A stretch of 64,000 nucleotides of DNA from Acidovorax_G lacteus (GTDB taxonomy: Bacteria > Pseudomonadota > Gammaproteobacteria > Burkholderiales > Burkholderiaceae_C): NCBI RefSeq assembly GCF_039540375.1, contig NZ_BAABEX010000029.1:186001-250000 (forward strand). The letters are read 5' to 3'. The position numbers and the translations under genes are program-made. Below, in pieces: positions 8,611-19,885 of the stretch. How positions within the stretch are numbered: the first letter of the stretch is position 1; each line of letters opens with the position of its first letter. A model generated the notes under the pieces. That model had not been told where the DNA came from, made no database searches, and saw only the letters and a list, made by a program, of their open reading frames with translations.

Positions 8611-9746
8611 GCGCGGTGCGCCGCATCGCCTACCTCAGCGGTACGCGCGCCGACTTCGGCCTGATGTGCGAAACCCTGCGGCGCATCCACACCGACCCGG
8701 CGCTGGCGCTGTCCGTGATCGCCACCGGCACCCACCTCAGCGCCGCCCACGGCCACACGGTGGACGAAATCCGAGCCGCGGGCCTGACGGTGGCGGCTGA
8801 GATACCGGTGGATGTGCTGACCCGCACCCCCGCCAGCATGTCGCAGGCGATTGCGACTTGCCTGCAGCACATAAGCATCTGGCTGGAAGCCGAACGCCCG
8901 GACCTGCTTTTGCTGCTGGGCGACCGCGGCGAGATGCTGGCCGGCGCTCTGGCCGCGTTGAACCAGGGTGTGCCCACGGTGCACCTGCACGGCGGTGAAC
9001 GCTCGGGCACGGTGGACGAACCGGTGCGCCACGCCATCAGCAAGCTCTGCAACCACCACCTGGTGGCCACCGAAGGCTCGCGCGAACGGCTGATCCGCAT
9101 GGGCGAAGCGCCCGAACGCATCCATGTGGTCGGCGCCCCCGGGCTTGACGGTCTGACCGCACTGGCCGCAGGCGAACGCGCGGACGCCCTGCAGGCGCTG
9201 GGCCTGCCGGCCGGCCGGGCCTTTGTGCTGGTGGTGTTCCACCCGGTGGTGCAGCAGGCGGCCCAGGCCCGCGACCAGACCCTGGCCCTGCTGGACGCCG
9301 TGCAACGGCTGGCGCTGCCGGTGCTATGGCTCGAACCCAATGCCGATGCCGGCGCCCATGGCGTGCTGCAAGCGCTCGACGAACACCCCTTGCCCGCCGG
9401 CTCGCGGCGCATTGCTCACCTCGGACGACCGCTGTTCTCGCAGGCCATGCGCCACGCCGCGGTGATGCTGGGCAATTCCTCGTCGGGCATCATCGAAGCG
9501 GCGAGCTTCGGCACCCCGGTGGTCAACGTCGGCGACCGCCAGCGCCTGCGCGAGCGCAACCCCAACACCACCGATGTGCCGGTGGAGGCGAACGCCATCG
9601 CGACCGCACTGAAGCAGGCGCTGGACCACGGACACCACCCGCCCGACAACCGCTATGGCGATGGCCAGAGCGCTGCGCGCATCGTGCGCCTGCTGCGCGA
9701 GCTGCCGCTCTCGGCCGATGTGCTGGAGAAATGCAATGCCTACTGA
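8607..9746 (+). CDS. Hydrolysing UDP-N-acetyl sugar 2-epimerase (NeuC/LegG family)
   Basis: 379 aa GT-B-like epimerase. Motifs are GTRADFGLM near the N-terminus, LLLGDRGEML, HLHGGERSGTVDEPVRHA and the C-terminal nucleotide-binding GNSSSGIIEAASFGTPVVN. It releases UDP while inverting C2 to give the free sugar used by the adjacent synthase. It starts in the synthase stop (ATGA) and overlaps the following acyltransferase by 11 bp, so the trio is translationally coupled. Confidence 0.9.
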   Translation: MSAVRRIAYLSGTRADFGLMCETLRRIHTDPALALSVIATGTHLSAAHGHTVDEIRAAGLTVAAEIPVDVLTRTPASMSQAIATCLQHISIWLEAERPDLLLLLGDRGEMLAGALAALNQGVPTVHLHGGERSGTVDEPVRHAISKLCNHHLVATEGSRERLIRMGEAPERIHVVGAPGLDGLTALAAGERADALQALGLPAGRAFVLVVFHPVVQQAAQARDQTLALLDAVQRLALPVLWLEPNADAGAHGVLQALDEHPLPAGSRRIAHLGRPLFSQAMRHAAVMLGNSSSGIIEAASFGTPVVNVGDRQRLRERNPNTTDVPVEANAIATALKQALDHGHHPPDNRYGDGQSAARIVRLLRELPLSADVLEKCNAY

Positions 9747-10349
9747 TGCCCTGCTGATCTTCGGCGCCGGTGGCCACGGCCGGGTGGTGGCGGACGCCGC
9801 ACGGGCTGCGGGCGCCACCGGCCTGCTGGCGTCGGACCGCAACCCGGCTCTGTGCCAGGGCGAGCTGCTTCCGGGCATCCCGCTCCATCGGCCAGACGCC
9901 CCGACCCCCGCACAGGCCACGGCACTGCACGTAGCCATTGGCCACAACGCCGCCCGCGAACGCGAGAGCCTGGCGCTGGGCCTGCAGCGGTTGCACACAG
10001 TCTGCCACCCCGCGGCCTGTGTGTCACCCTTCGCGCAACTGGGCGCGGGTTGCTTCGTCGCGGCACAGGCCGTGGTGGCGCCGGGCGCGCGGCTGGGCCT
10101 GGGCGTCATCGTCAACCACGGCGCCGTGGTTGACCACGACTGCCGAATCGGCGACTTCGCCCACATCGCGCCCGGTGCAGTGCTCGGCGGCGACGTGCAA
10201 ATTGGTCCTGGCGTTCTGATTGGTGCAGGCGCCGTGGTGCTGCCGGGCCGCTCGGTGGCCGCCGGCGCCGTCGTCGGTGCGGGCGCCGTGGTTTGCGACA
10301 ACATCGATTTGCCGGGCTCCTGGGTGGGTGTGCCGGCCAGGAGGAAGGC

Positions 10350-10353
<4 letters not shown>
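9736..10353 (+). CDS. PglD/NeuD-like sugar N- or O-acyltransferase
   Basis: 205 aa. The N-terminal Rossmann-like part has IFGAGGHGRVVADAA. The C-terminal left-handed beta-helix is built of hexapeptide repeats and contains VNHGAVVDHDCRIGDFAHIA, with the His-Asp pair typical of PglD. In this context the best role is acetyl-CoA-dependent N-acetylation of the 4-amino sugar produced by the aminotransferase fusion that follows (LegH-type step); O-acetylation of the nonulosonate (NeuD) is the alternative. Start ATG 9736 lies inside the epimerase gene. Confidence 0.83.
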
Positions 10354-11841
<1,488 letters not shown>

Positions 11842-11855
<14 letters not shown>

Positions 11856-13650
11856 GCAGGCCCTTCTCGCCGCGCTGATCGACTTGGCTCTGCTCGCCAC
11901 CGCCTGGTGGCTCGCCTTCTGGCTGCGTTTTAACCTCGACATGCCCGATGATTTTCAGGCGATGATGGTGCACGCCCTACCGGTACCACTGCTGGCCTAC
12001 TTCTTCAGTCTGCTTGGCTGGCGCGTGTATCGCCACATCTGGCGCTACACCAGCGTAGCGGAGCTGATTCGCTTGGTCTTTGGTGTTGCCATGGGTGGTT
12101 TGCTCGTTGCCGCTACCGTTCTCATGCTGCGCGTGCCAAATTTCCCGCGATCGGTGCTGCTCTTGCATCCCATGCTGGTGCTGCTGGCGCTTGGGGCCGT
12201 GCGGATACTTGCACGACTGCTGTTGAGTGGGGGTACTCAGAGCGCAGCGCAGGGCAAGCCGCTATTGCTCGTGGGGTCTGTCCAGGATGCTGCCATCGCA
12301 TTGCCCGCTTTGCGCAGCGCTCACCAGTGGTCGGTGGTGGGTATCGTGAGTCCACTCGCAGTGGAGCGTGGGCGCTCGCTACAGACGGTCGAAGTGCTGG
12401 GTGCACTGGACGAGTTAGCCCGTATCGCGCGTGAGACTGAAGCTTCGGCCGCCTTGGTGGTCAGTGCGCCCGGTTCAGTTGCACGACGCGAGGCTTTGGT
12501 GGGCGCTAGCGAAGCAGGTTTGCCCTTGCTTACCATGCCTCGCCCGGATGAATGGCTCAGGGCGGAGGCAGGAACCCTGCGCAAGCTGGAGCTGGACGAT
12601 CTGCTAGGCCGTGCTCCTGTGGCATTGGACGAAAAAGGTCTTTCGCAGTTGCTCGCCGGGCAGACGGTACTCATCACCGGTGCTGGGGGGTCCATAGGCT
12701 CCGAACTGTGCCGGCAGGTCGCCCGCTTTGGCGTTGCAAAACTGGTGTGCCTGGATGTTTCAGAGTACGCGGTCTACCAGTTGGAGCAGGAATTGCGCGC
12801 AGCCCACCCGCAGATGCGGGGGCTGTACTACACCGCCAACGTGCGTGAGCCGCAGCGGTTGCTGGCCATTGCGCAGGCGCATCTCCCAAAGGTGGTGTTC
12901 CATGCAGCGGCCTACAAGCATGTGCCCTTGATGGAAGACCTCAACGAGGTGGAGGCTCTGCGCACCAACGTGGAGGGTACGCTGAACGCGGCCCGTGTGG
13001 CAGGGCAGGTGGGTGCGTCGCGTTTCGTTCTGGTGTCCACTGACAAGGCGGTCAATCCGACGAATGTGATGGGGGCCAGCAAGCGTCTGGCAGAGCTTGT
13101 CATGCAGGGCGTTGCACGCATGCATGGCACGACGCAGTACGTGGCCGTTCGCTTCGGGAACGTCCTCGGATCGAGCGGCTCTGTCGTCCCGCTGTTCACG
13201 CAGCAGATTGCCCGTGGCGGTCCTGTGACCGTCACGCATCCGGACATCGTGCGCTACTTCATGACCATTCCGGAGGCGGCGCAGCTCGTGCTGCAGGCTG
13301 GCTTGATGGGGCAGTCGCGGCAGATTTTTGTGCTGGACATGGGCGATCCAGTCAAGATTGTGGACCTGGCGCGCATGATGATCCGGCTGTCGGGCAAGAC
13401 GGAGGGGGAGATTCCGATCAGCTTCACGGGCTTGCGGCCCGGCGAAAAGCTGTTTGAAGAACTGCTGGCCGACGACGAAACGACGGAGCCGACGCCGCAC
13501 CCGAAACTGCGGGTGGCCAAGGTGTCAGGGCTGCAGTCGGTTGATGTCGAGGCCGTGTGCCGCTGGATCGACAATGCGGGACCGGCCCCGGATGGAGCCG
13601 CCCTGCGCCAGTGGTTGCAGTCGCAGGTGCCCGAGTACCGGCCGCGCTAA
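11842..13650 (+). CDS. Membrane UDP-sugar 4,6-dehydratase (WbpM/PglF/CapD family)
   Basis: 602 aa, GTG start inside the preceding gene. The first about 125 residues contain four hydrophobic segments (ALIDLALLATAWWLAFWLRF; LLAYFFSLLGWRVY; a third at FGVAMGGLLVAATVLML; a fourth at MLVLLALGAVRILARLLL). A CoA-binding-like middle domain follows. The catalytic SDR domain begins VLITGAGGSIGSELC (about residue 275) and has STDKAVNPTNVMGASKRLAE, where Met replaces the usual catalytic Tyr as in FlaA1/WbpM. It converts UDP-GlcNAc to the 4-keto-6-deoxy sugar at the inner membrane, the first step of the pathway encoded upstream. It is the last gene of the operon. Confidence 0.88.
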
Positions 13651-13683
13651 GACCGATCTCTCCAGGCGTTCAAGCGGCCCGGG

Positions 13684-14316
13684 TCATGCTGAGATGCCCG
13701 ACTGTGTCAGCACATCGCCGACCAGTTCCAGTCGCAGCAGGGGATTATCGAGTTCCAGCAACTGCTGCTTGATGGCCACGGGCAGGGGCAGCAGTTCGCA
13801 CCATCGGTTGGCAAGCCAGCCGCAATCGCTCCACTGTGGGGGCGCGGTCGAAAGGGCAGTACTGGCCGCCTCAGCCGATTCCAGCTTCTTGAACAGATGG
13901 GCGAGCGCTTGGGCGGCGTTTTGCAGATCCTGCGGCACCGCGACGGATGCGTCGGCTGGCAGCAGTTCCACATCCGCCACCCACAGCCCGTGCTTGAGCT
14001 GCTCACTGCGCTGGATGCGAAAGCGCTGCCCACCGGCCACACGCACGAGCATCAGTCCGGGCTGGGGTGTTTCGGCGCTGGCGATCTGGGCCAGCGTTCC
14101 CACCGAGGCGATGCTCTCGGGTGCCGAGCCCGCCTGCCGCACCTCGTGGCCCTGGGTCAGTGCGACCACGCCGAACGGTGCGCCTGCCTTCAGACAGCGG
14201 CGGATCATGTCGAGATAACGCACCTCGAATACGCGCAAAGGCAGTACGCCGCCAGGAAAGAGCACGGTACCCAGCGGAAACAGCGGAAGGGATTGGAGCG
14301 TCAAAGGCACAGTCAC
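13684..14316 (-). CDS. LON-domain (substrate-binding domain only) protein
   Basis: About 210 aa. LPLFPLGTVLFPGGVLPLRVFEVRYLDMI is the start of the ATP-dependent-protease LON N-terminal domain; there is no ATPase or protease domain, so it is a stand-alone LON-substrate-binding-domain protein of unknown role. The frame is open to an ATG at 14382, but that ATG is palindromic with the divergent yggT start, leaving no promoter space. I therefore prefer the GTG at 14316 (another GTG sits at 14310). Convergent with the glycan operon, 33 bp away. Confidence 0.75.
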   Translation of the reverse strand: MTVPLTLQSLPLFPLGTVLFPGGVLPLRVFEVRYLDMIRRCLKAGAPFGVVALTQGHEVRQAGSAPESIASVGTLAQIASAETPQPGLMLVRVAGGQRFRIQRSEQLKHGLWVADVELLPADASVAVPQDLQNAAQALAHLFKKLESAEAASTALSTAPPQWSDCGWLANRWCELLPLPVAIKQQLLELDNPLLRLELVGDVLTQSGISA

Positions 14317-14380
14317 GGTAGGGCCCAGAGATGTGGCCGCTATGATCGCATGAGCTCTCTTGCGCTTCAGGCCGCCAGTC

Positions 14381-14941
14381 ATGTTTCAACAGATATTCAC
14401 TCTGCTTCTCGATGTCGCCGGCGGCTTGCTCACCGGTGCCTGCCTGCTGCGTTTGTACATGCAGCGCCAGCGCATTCCATTTGCCAACCCCATCGGGCAG
14501 TTCGTCTTTGCGCTCACCGACTGGGTGATTCTGCCGCTGCGCAAGCTGGTGCCGCCGCTCGGGGCCTGGGATGTGGCCAGTCTGGTCGCAGCGCTGCTGG
14601 TGCAATTGCTGCAGTATCTGCTGCTGGCTTTGGTAATTGGTCTGGGTGTGGGGGGCTGGACCTGGCTGCCCTGGCTGGCCGTGTTTGGCATGGCACGGGT
14701 GGCGCTGTCGGGGATGATCGGGCTCATGATCGTGTATGCGGTCATCTCCTGGCTGCAGTCGCAGTCCCCGCTGGCCGATGTGATCGAGCGCTTGGTGGCC
14801 CCGGTGCTCAAGCCGTTTCGGCGCTTCATCCCACTGGTCGGTGGTATTGACTTATCGCCCCTGGCAGCGCTGCTGCTGATGCAGGTGCTGATGATCGTGC
14901 TGGGGCATCTGCAGGCGAGCGTGCTGGGCGCTGGCTTCTGA
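14381..14941 (+). CDS. yggT: YggT-family integral membrane protein
   Basis: 186 aa with two YGGT repeats. Each is a hydrophobic hairpin followed by a basic/Pro motif (PIGQFVFALTDWVILPLRKLVPP, about residue 38, and VIERLVAPVLKPFRRFIPLVGGIDLSPL, about residue 133). Both end in long hydrophobic helices (LLVQLLQYLLLALVIGLGVGG; LAALLLMQVLMIVLGHL). Family members are inner-membrane proteins linked to osmotic or cell-envelope homeostasis. A TATGAT element at 14341-14346 could be the -10 of its promoter, but no good -35 is visible. Divergent from the LON-domain gene. Confidence 0.85.
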   Translation: MFQQIFTLLLDVAGGLLTGACLLRLYMQRQRIPFANPIGQFVFALTDWVILPLRKLVPPLGAWDVASLVAALLVQLLQYLLLALVIGLGVGGWTWLPWLAVFGMARVALSGMIGLMIVYAVISWLQSQSPLADVIERLVAPVLKPFRRFIPLVGGIDLSPLAALLLMQVLMIVLGHLQASVLGAGF

Positions 14942-15020
14942 GCCTGACCCTGGCACCCGCACCGGCGGGCCTGGACGGACAGGCTCGCATGGTGACTGGC
15001 TCGCAGTGGGTTTGGATGTC

Positions 15021-15074
15021 AAAATGGCTGCTCGTGCTTGAAAGTCAAGCACGAGCAGCTATAAATTTGATAGC
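15021..15074 (+). repeat. Dispersed double-hairpin repeat, copy 1
   Basis: Best-preserved of six copies in the window. A perfect 15-bp stem (15027-15041 with 15045-15059, AAG loop) contains GCTCGTGCTT/AAGCACGAGC. It is followed directly by a small GCTAT...ATAGC palindrome (15058-15062 with 15070-15074). It lies in the 293-bp gap between yggT and accD (14942-15234), in which I see no gene; a CCCTCG...CGAGGG hairpin also occurs near 15137-15155. Confidence 0.9.
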
Positions 15075-15234
15075 AAATTCGCGTGGTGCCGGCGCGCCCG
15101 TCATCCCTCGTAGGGCGCCGCCGCACTCCCTTGGCACCCTCGCTGCAGGCGAGGGCGTTGGAGCGATGGTGCTTTTTTAGCGTGCGGTCTGCCGCGAGCC
15201 CAGCAGCGCAGGGCCCTGTTGGCAGTGCGCCCGA

Positions 15235-16107
15235 TCAGATCACCGCGTCGGCCGGCAGGCGCTGCAGCATGGCCAGGCTGCGTGCGACGGTGTTGCGCAG
15301 TTCACGGCGGTCGCAGATGAAATCGACGGCGCCTTTTTGTTGCAGGAATTCAGCGCGCTGGAAGCCCTCGGGCAGGGTCACGCGCACGGTGGATTCGATC
15401 ACGCGGGGCCCGGCGAAGCCGATCAGCGCCTTGGGCTCGGCAATCACGATGTCGCCCATGAAAGCGAAGCCCGCGCTCACACCGCCCATGGTGGGATCGG
15501 TGAGCACGCTCACATAGGGCAGGCCTTTTTTGGCCAGCCGGGTGAGGGCGGCGTTGGTCTTGGCCATCTGCATCAGCGACAGCAGGCCTTCCTGCATGCG
15601 AGCGCCACCCGTGGCAGTAAAGCAGATGAAGGGCACCTTCTGCTCGATGGCGGTTTCCACGCCGCGCACAAAGCGCTCGCCTACCACGCTGCCCATGCTG
15701 CCGCCCATGAAGTCGAATTCAAAGCAGGCGGCCACCACGTTCACGCTCTTGACCGAACCGCCCATGACCACCAGCGCATCGGTTTCACCCGTGCTCTCCA
15801 GCGCTTCTTTCAGGCGTTCGGGGTACTTGCGGCTGTCCTTGAACTTGAGCGCGTCCACCGGCAGCACTTCCTGGCCGATCTCGTAGCGGCCTTCGGCGTC
15901 CAGAAACCCGTCGAGCCGCGCACGCGCGCCAATGCGGTGGTGGTGGCTGCACTGCGGGCAGACGTTCTGGTTCTGCTCCAGGTCGTTTTTGTAGAGCACC
16001 GTCTCGCAGCTCGGGCACTTGATCCACAGGCCTTCTGGCACCTGGCGGCGCTCGGTCGGGTCGGTCTGCTGGATTTTGGCGGGCAAGAGTTTTTCAAGCC
16101 AGGACAT
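15235..16107 (-). CDS. accD: Acetyl-CoA carboxylase carboxyltransferase subunit beta
   Basis: 290 aa. The N-terminal zinc finger CPSCETVLYKNDL ... CPQCSHHHRI (residues about 30-55) precedes the carboxyltransferase domain (PFICFTATGGARMQEGLLSLMQMAKT; GFAGPRVIESTVR). With AccA it transfers CO2 from biotin carried on AccB to acetyl-CoA, committing carbon to fatty acid synthesis. It follows trpA on the same strand with about 55 bp between, the usual betaproteobacterial arrangement; the gap contains a GC-rich GCCGCC...GGCGGC inverted repeat without a T-run. Confidence 0.97.
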   Translation of the reverse strand: MSWLEKLLPAKIQQTDPTERRQVPEGLWIKCPSCETVLYKNDLEQNQNVCPQCSHHHRIGARARLDGFLDAEGRYEIGQEVLPVDALKFKDSRKYPERLKEALESTGETDALVVMGGSVKSVNVVAACFEFDFMGGSMGSVVGERFVRGVETAIEQKVPFICFTATGGARMQEGLLSLMQMAKTNAALTRLAKKGLPYVSVLTDPTMGGVSAGFAFMGDIVIAEPKALIGFAGPRVIESTVRVTLPEGFQRAEFLQQKGAVDFICDRRELRNTVARSLAMLQRLPADAVI

Positions 16108-16162
16108 GCGGGTTCTCCTTGTGTCTGCGGCCGCCGCCCGGGTGGGGCGGCGCCGGGCAGCA

Positions 16163-16972
16163 TTATGCGTCCAGTGCCTTGCGGATTCCGCGCAGGAAAT
16201 CCACGGTCACCGGGACGACTTTCTCGTGCGGCTGGTCTTCGATCAGCTGGATGATGCGGCTGCCGATGACCACTGCGTCGGCCACGCGCCCGATGGCCTG
16301 CGCGGTTGCGGCGTCGCGGATGCCAAAGCCCACGCCTACCGGGATGCTCACATGCTGGCGGATGCGCGGCAGCATGGCCTCGACCGCGGCGGTGTCGAGC
16401 GCACCCGAGCCCGTCACACCCTTGAGCGAGACGTAGTACACGTAGCCGCTGGCCACGCGGGCCACCTCGGCCATGCGTGCGTCGGTGCTGGTGGGGGCGA
16501 GCAGGAAGATCAGGTCCATGTCGCGCTCGCGCAGGCGGGCGGCGAAGTCGGCGCACTCTTCGGGCGGGTAGTCCACGATCAGCACGCCGTCCACTCCAGC
16601 TTCGGCAGCGTCGCGCACAAACGCCTGGGTGCCATGCACCTGGTCGTAGCGCTCCACCGGGTTGGCGTAGCCCATCAGCACTACGGGCGTGCTCTGGTTG
16701 CGCTTACGAAACTCTTGAACACAGGCCAGCACTTCGCGCATGCCCACGCCCAGGGTCAGCGCCTTTTCGCCAGCGCGCTGAATGACCGGACCATCGGCCA
16801 TCGGGTCCGAAAACGGCACGCCGAGTTCGATGATGTCGGCCCCAGCCTCGACCATGCCGTGCATCAGCGCAGGGGTGATGTCGGCGAACGGGAAGCCGGC
16901 CGTCACGTACGGAATCAAAGCCTTGCGGCCCTGGGCCTTGAGGGCCGAGAGGGTGGAGGCGATGCGGCTCAT
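16163..16972 (-). CDS. trpA: Tryptophan synthase alpha chain
   Basis: 269 aa from ATG 16972. TIM barrel with the alpha-subunit signature IIELGVPFSDPMADGPVIQRA containing the catalytic Glu, the catalytic Asp region VDGVLIVDYPPEE, and the loop YYVSLKGVTGSG. It cleaves indole-3-glycerol phosphate and passes indole to TrpB. Its start overlaps the trpB stop (ATGA), so production of the two subunits is coupled. Confidence 0.97.
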   Translation of the reverse strand: MSRIASTLSALKAQGRKALIPYVTAGFPFADITPALMHGMVEAGADIIELGVPFSDPMADGPVIQRAGEKALTLGVGMREVLACVQEFRKRNQSTPVVLMGYANPVERYDQVHGTQAFVRDAAEAGVDGVLIVDYPPEECADFAARLRERDMDLIFLLAPTSTDARMAEVARVASGYVYYVSLKGVTGSGALDTAAVEAMLPRIRQHVSIPVGVGFGIRDAATAQAIGRVADAVVIGSRIIQLIEDQPHEKVVPVTVDFLRGIRKALDA

Positions 16973-18252
16973 GCGGTCACCCCCTTGATCACGAACTCGC
17001 CGCCCTTGACGGGCTGGTTGCGGCAGCTTGGGCGGCAGTAGAAGTCGGCACCGCTGAGGTCGGCCACCGTGCCGATGTCCTTGTCGCCGCGCCCCGACAG
17101 ATTGACGAGGATCGACTGATCGGCGCGCATGGTCTTGGCGAGCTTCATGGCGTAGGCAATCGCATGGCTGGATTCCAGCGCCGGGATGATGCCTTCGGTG
17201 CGGCACAGGTAGTGGAAGGCGTCGAGCGCCTCCTGGTCGGTCACACCCACGTATTCAGCACGACCGATTTCCTGCAGCCACGCATGCTCAGGCCCAACGC
17301 CGGGGTAATCCAGCCCCGCGCTGATGCTGTGCGTTTCGGTGATCTGGCCGTTGGCATCCTGCAGGATGAAGGTGCGGTTGCCGTGCAGCACGCCCGCGCT
17401 GCCGCGCTGCAGCGAGGCCGAGTGCTTGCCGCTGTCCAGGCCTTCGCCCGCGGCCTCCACGCCGATCAGGCGCGTGCCGGTGTGCGGGATGTAGGGGTAG
17501 AAAATGCCCATGGCGTTGCTGCCGCCGCCCACGCAGGCCAGCACGGCATCGGGCTGCTTTGCGGGCAGTTGCTGGGCCGCGAGCATGCCGGGCATCTGTT
17601 CCAGGCATTCCTGCCCGATCACACTCTGGAAATCGCGCACCATCATCGGATAAGGGTGTGGGCCTGCCACAGTGCCAATGATGTAGAACGTGTTGTCGAC
17701 GTTGGCCACCCAGTCGCGCATGGCCTCATTGAGTGCATCCTTGAGCGTCTTGCTGCCCGACTCGACCGGCACCACCGTCGCGCCCAGCAGCTTCATGCGG
17801 TACACATTGGGGCTCTGGCGCTTGACATCCTCGGCACCCATGTACACGACGCACTCCAGGCCATAGCGTGCACAAATGGTGGCTGTGGCCACGCCGTGCT
17901 GGCCGGCGCCCGTTTCGGCGATCACGCGGGGCTTGCCCATGCGCTTGGCAAGCATGGCCTGGCCGATCACGTTGTTGATCTTGTGTGCGCCTGTGTGGTT
18001 GAGATCCTCCCGCTTGAGGTAGATCTGCGCCCCACCCATTTCGCGGCTCATGCGGGCTGCGTGGTACACGGGCGATGGACGGCCGACGAAGTGTTTGAGT
18101 TCGTATTGGAATTCCGCCAGAAACTCCGGGTCGTGCTGGTAACGCGCATACGCGTCGCGCAACTGCTGGATCGCGTGGGTGAGCGTTTCGCTCACGAAAC
18201 TGCCGCCATAAGGGCCAAAGTGGCCGGCGGCATCAGGCTGCTGGTAATTCAT
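16969..18252 (-). CDS. trpB: Tryptophan synthase beta chain
   Basis: 427 aa, PLP-dependent. The PLP lysine lies in NHTGAHKINN, the activating Glu region in VIAETGAGQHG and the phosphate-binding loop in GGGSNAMG. It condenses indole with serine. The start is given as ATG 18252 (MNYQQPDAAGHFGPYGG); ATG 18255 directly before it is equally possible, and both overlap the trpF stop. Confidence 0.97.
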   Translation of the reverse strand: MNYQQPDAAGHFGPYGGSFVSETLTHAIQQLRDAYARYQHDPEFLAEFQYELKHFVGRPSPVYHAARMSREMGGAQIYLKREDLNHTGAHKINNVIGQAMLAKRMGKPRVIAETGAGQHGVATATICARYGLECVVYMGAEDVKRQSPNVYRMKLLGATVVPVESGSKTLKDALNEAMRDWVANVDNTFYIIGTVAGPHPYPMMVRDFQSVIGQECLEQMPGMLAAQQLPAKQPDAVLACVGGGSNAMGIFYPYIPHTGTRLIGVEAAGEGLDSGKHSASLQRGSAGVLHGNRTFILQDANGQITETHSISAGLDYPGVGPEHAWLQEIGRAEYVGVTDQEALDAFHYLCRTEGIIPALESSHAIAYAMKLAKTMRADQSILVNLSGRGDKDIGTVADLSGADFYCRPSCRNQPVKGGEFVIKGVTA

Positions 18253-19022
18253 CATGGGATTGCGGCACAAAAGGCATCGGCTGCACGCACGGCAGACACG
18301 AAGCGATGGATCTTGTCGGCGTCCTTGATGCCTTTGAGGGGACGCCCCTCGGCATCGTCGGCTTCCACGCCGGAGCTCACGTCAACGGCCAGCGTCTTGC
18401 AACGCGGCCGCAGCGTGGCAATGCCATCGGTCACGTTTGCAGGCGTGAGTCCACCAGACAAAACGAGGTGAGAGTCGACGCTTGGTGGAAGGAGTGACCA
18501 ATTGAATGCCTTGCCGCCCCCGCCGTAACCGTCGACATGGGCGTCGAGCAGGATGGCCTGGGCTTCGGGATAACTAGCCGCATATTGTAGAAGGTCGAAG
18601 CGGGCGCCCGCCTCGCCCAGGGGAATGCGGGCAGCGCGCACATAGGCGCAGCCTGCGGCCTGGGCCCAGGTTGCGCATTGCTCCGGCGTTTCGTCCCCAT
18701 GAAACTGCAGCAGCGCCCCAGGAACCGCGTGTGCCGACGCCAGCAACGCCTCTCGGGTCGGGTTGACGAACAGCAGCACGGGCGTGACAAACGGCGGCAG
18801 ACGGCGCGAGAGCACCGCGGCCCGTTCGGCCGTCACCGCACGGGGGCTTGGTGGGTACAGCACGAAGCCAACCGCGTCGGCTCCTGCCGCAACGGCGGCG
18901 TCCACATCCTGCTCGCGCGTCAGGCCGCAGATTTTGATGCGCGTGCGGAGTGTCGCCTGCCCTGCGGAACTAGGGGCTGTGGCGGGGGCGTCGAGGCGGT
19001 GGAGAGCAGGGGGGGAACTCAT
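18252..19022 (-). CDS. trpF: Phosphoribosylanthranilate isomerase
   Basis: 256 aa. TrpF signature IKICGLTREQDVDAA with the catalytic Cys, PPSPRAVT, LLQFHGDETPEQC, a catalytic Asp in ILLDAHVDGYGGGGKAFNW, and LSGGLTPANV. Residues 1-30 are a low-complexity Pro/Ala/Ser extension before the barrel, making it longer than the typical about 205 aa. The ATG at 19022 overlaps the truA stop; a TTG at 19031 would add three residues. Confidence 0.95.
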   Translation of the reverse strand: MSSPPALHRLDAPATAPSSAGQATLRTRIKICGLTREQDVDAAVAAGADAVGFVLYPPSPRAVTAERAAVLSRRLPPFVTPVLLFVNPTREALLASAHAVPGALLQFHGDETPEQCATWAQAAGCAYVRAARIPLGEAGARFDLLQYAASYPEAQAILLDAHVDGYGGGGKAFNWSLLPPSVDSHLVLSGGLTPANVTDGIATLRPRCKTLAVDVSSGVEADDAEGRPLKGIKDADKIHRFVSAVRAADAFCAAIP

Positions 19023-19828
19023 GGTAACCAATCATACGCAGGCACCCGGGTGGGCAGCCCCCAGTGCGCGTCGTAGACTGGTCCGAGAAAATACAAGCCG
19101 TCCGGTGCGAACGTGGGGGCTGCCGCGTCGCGCGAGCGCGCCGCCAGCACCTCACGCATCCAGCCAGCCGGCTGGCTGCCCTGGCCGATGGCGATCAGGC
19201 AACCCATGATGTTGCGGATCATGTGGTGCAGGAAGGCATTGGCTTCGAACTCAAAACGCCAGTAGCAGGCATCGTCGTCCCCCATGGGGGTGGCCGGGCG
19301 GCGGCTGATGCGGATCTGGTGCATGGTCTTGACCGGCGTATGGGCCTGGCAGGCGGCCGCTCGGAACGACGTGAAGTCATGCTCGCCCAACAGCGTGGCC
19401 GCAGCCTGCTGCATGGCCGTTTCGTCCAAGGGCTGAAACACCCACCCGACGCGACCGGCCTCCACGCTGGGGCGCACGCGGGACTGCAGCAGCACGTACG
19501 CGTAGCGGCGCGCCACCGCGCTGGCGCGCGCATGGAACGCGTCTGGAACGACACGCGCCCACTGAACGGCTATGTCGGGCGGCAAAAACGTGTTGGTGCC
19601 ACGCACCCAGGAGTTTTCTGTCCGATTCAGCGGCGTGTCGAAGTGCACCACCTGCATGAGCCCGTGAACGCCCGCGTCGGTGCGGCCTGCGCACAGCGTG
19701 CTCACGGGCTGCGCAGCAAACCGGCCGAGGGCCTTTTCCAGCTGGTCTTGTACGGTGTTGCCTGAAGGCTGGCTTTGCCAGCCGTGGTAGCGTGTTCCGC
19801 TGTAGCCTACGCCCAGGGCCACTCTCAT
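19019..19828 (-). CDS. truA: tRNA pseudouridine(38-40) synthase
   Basis: 269 aa from ATG 19828 (MRVALGVGYSGTRYHGWQSQ). The catalytic Asp is in LCAGRTDAGVHGLMQVVHFD. C-terminal motifs are EFEANAFLHHMIRNIMGCLI and GLYFLGPVYD. It isomerises uridines 38-40 in tRNA anticodon arms. An upstream in-frame ATG (19882) would add 18 residues not typical of the family. It is translationally coupled to trpF. Confidence 0.96.
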   Translation of the reverse strand: MRVALGVGYSGTRYHGWQSQPSGNTVQDQLEKALGRFAAQPVSTLCAGRTDAGVHGLMQVVHFDTPLNRTENSWVRGTNTFLPPDIAVQWARVVPDAFHARASAVARRYAYVLLQSRVRPSVEAGRVGWVFQPLDETAMQQAAATLLGEHDFTSFRAAACQAHTPVKTMHQIRISRRPATPMGDDDACYWRFEFEANAFLHHMIRNIMGCLIAIGQGSQPAGWMREVLAARSRDAAAPTFAPDGLYFLGPVYDAHWGLPTRVPAYDWLP

Positions 19829-19862
19829 GCCAATCGCTCCCTGCCGGGGCGCTGCGTTGGCA

Positions 19863-19878
19863 GGGGGACTTCGCCCCC
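19863..19878 (-). other. GC hairpin between fimV and truA
   Basis: GGGGG/CCCCC arms (19863-19867, 19874-19878) around a CGAAGT loop on the - strand, flanked by further partly pairing TTG/CAA bases. No U-tract follows, so it is more likely an mRNA processing or stability element than a terminator. Confidence 0.35.
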
Positions 19879-19885
19879 GCAACGA

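Noticed and set aside
14341..14382. ATG 14382 as start of the LON-domain gene
   Set aside because: It is base-paired with the yggT start codon and would leave both genes without promoter or ribosome-binding site; GTG 14316 fits the domain start.
15137..15155. CCCTCG...CGAGGG as a terminator of yggT
   Set aside because: No T-run follows directly (the T-tract is about 20 bp later), so termination is not supported.
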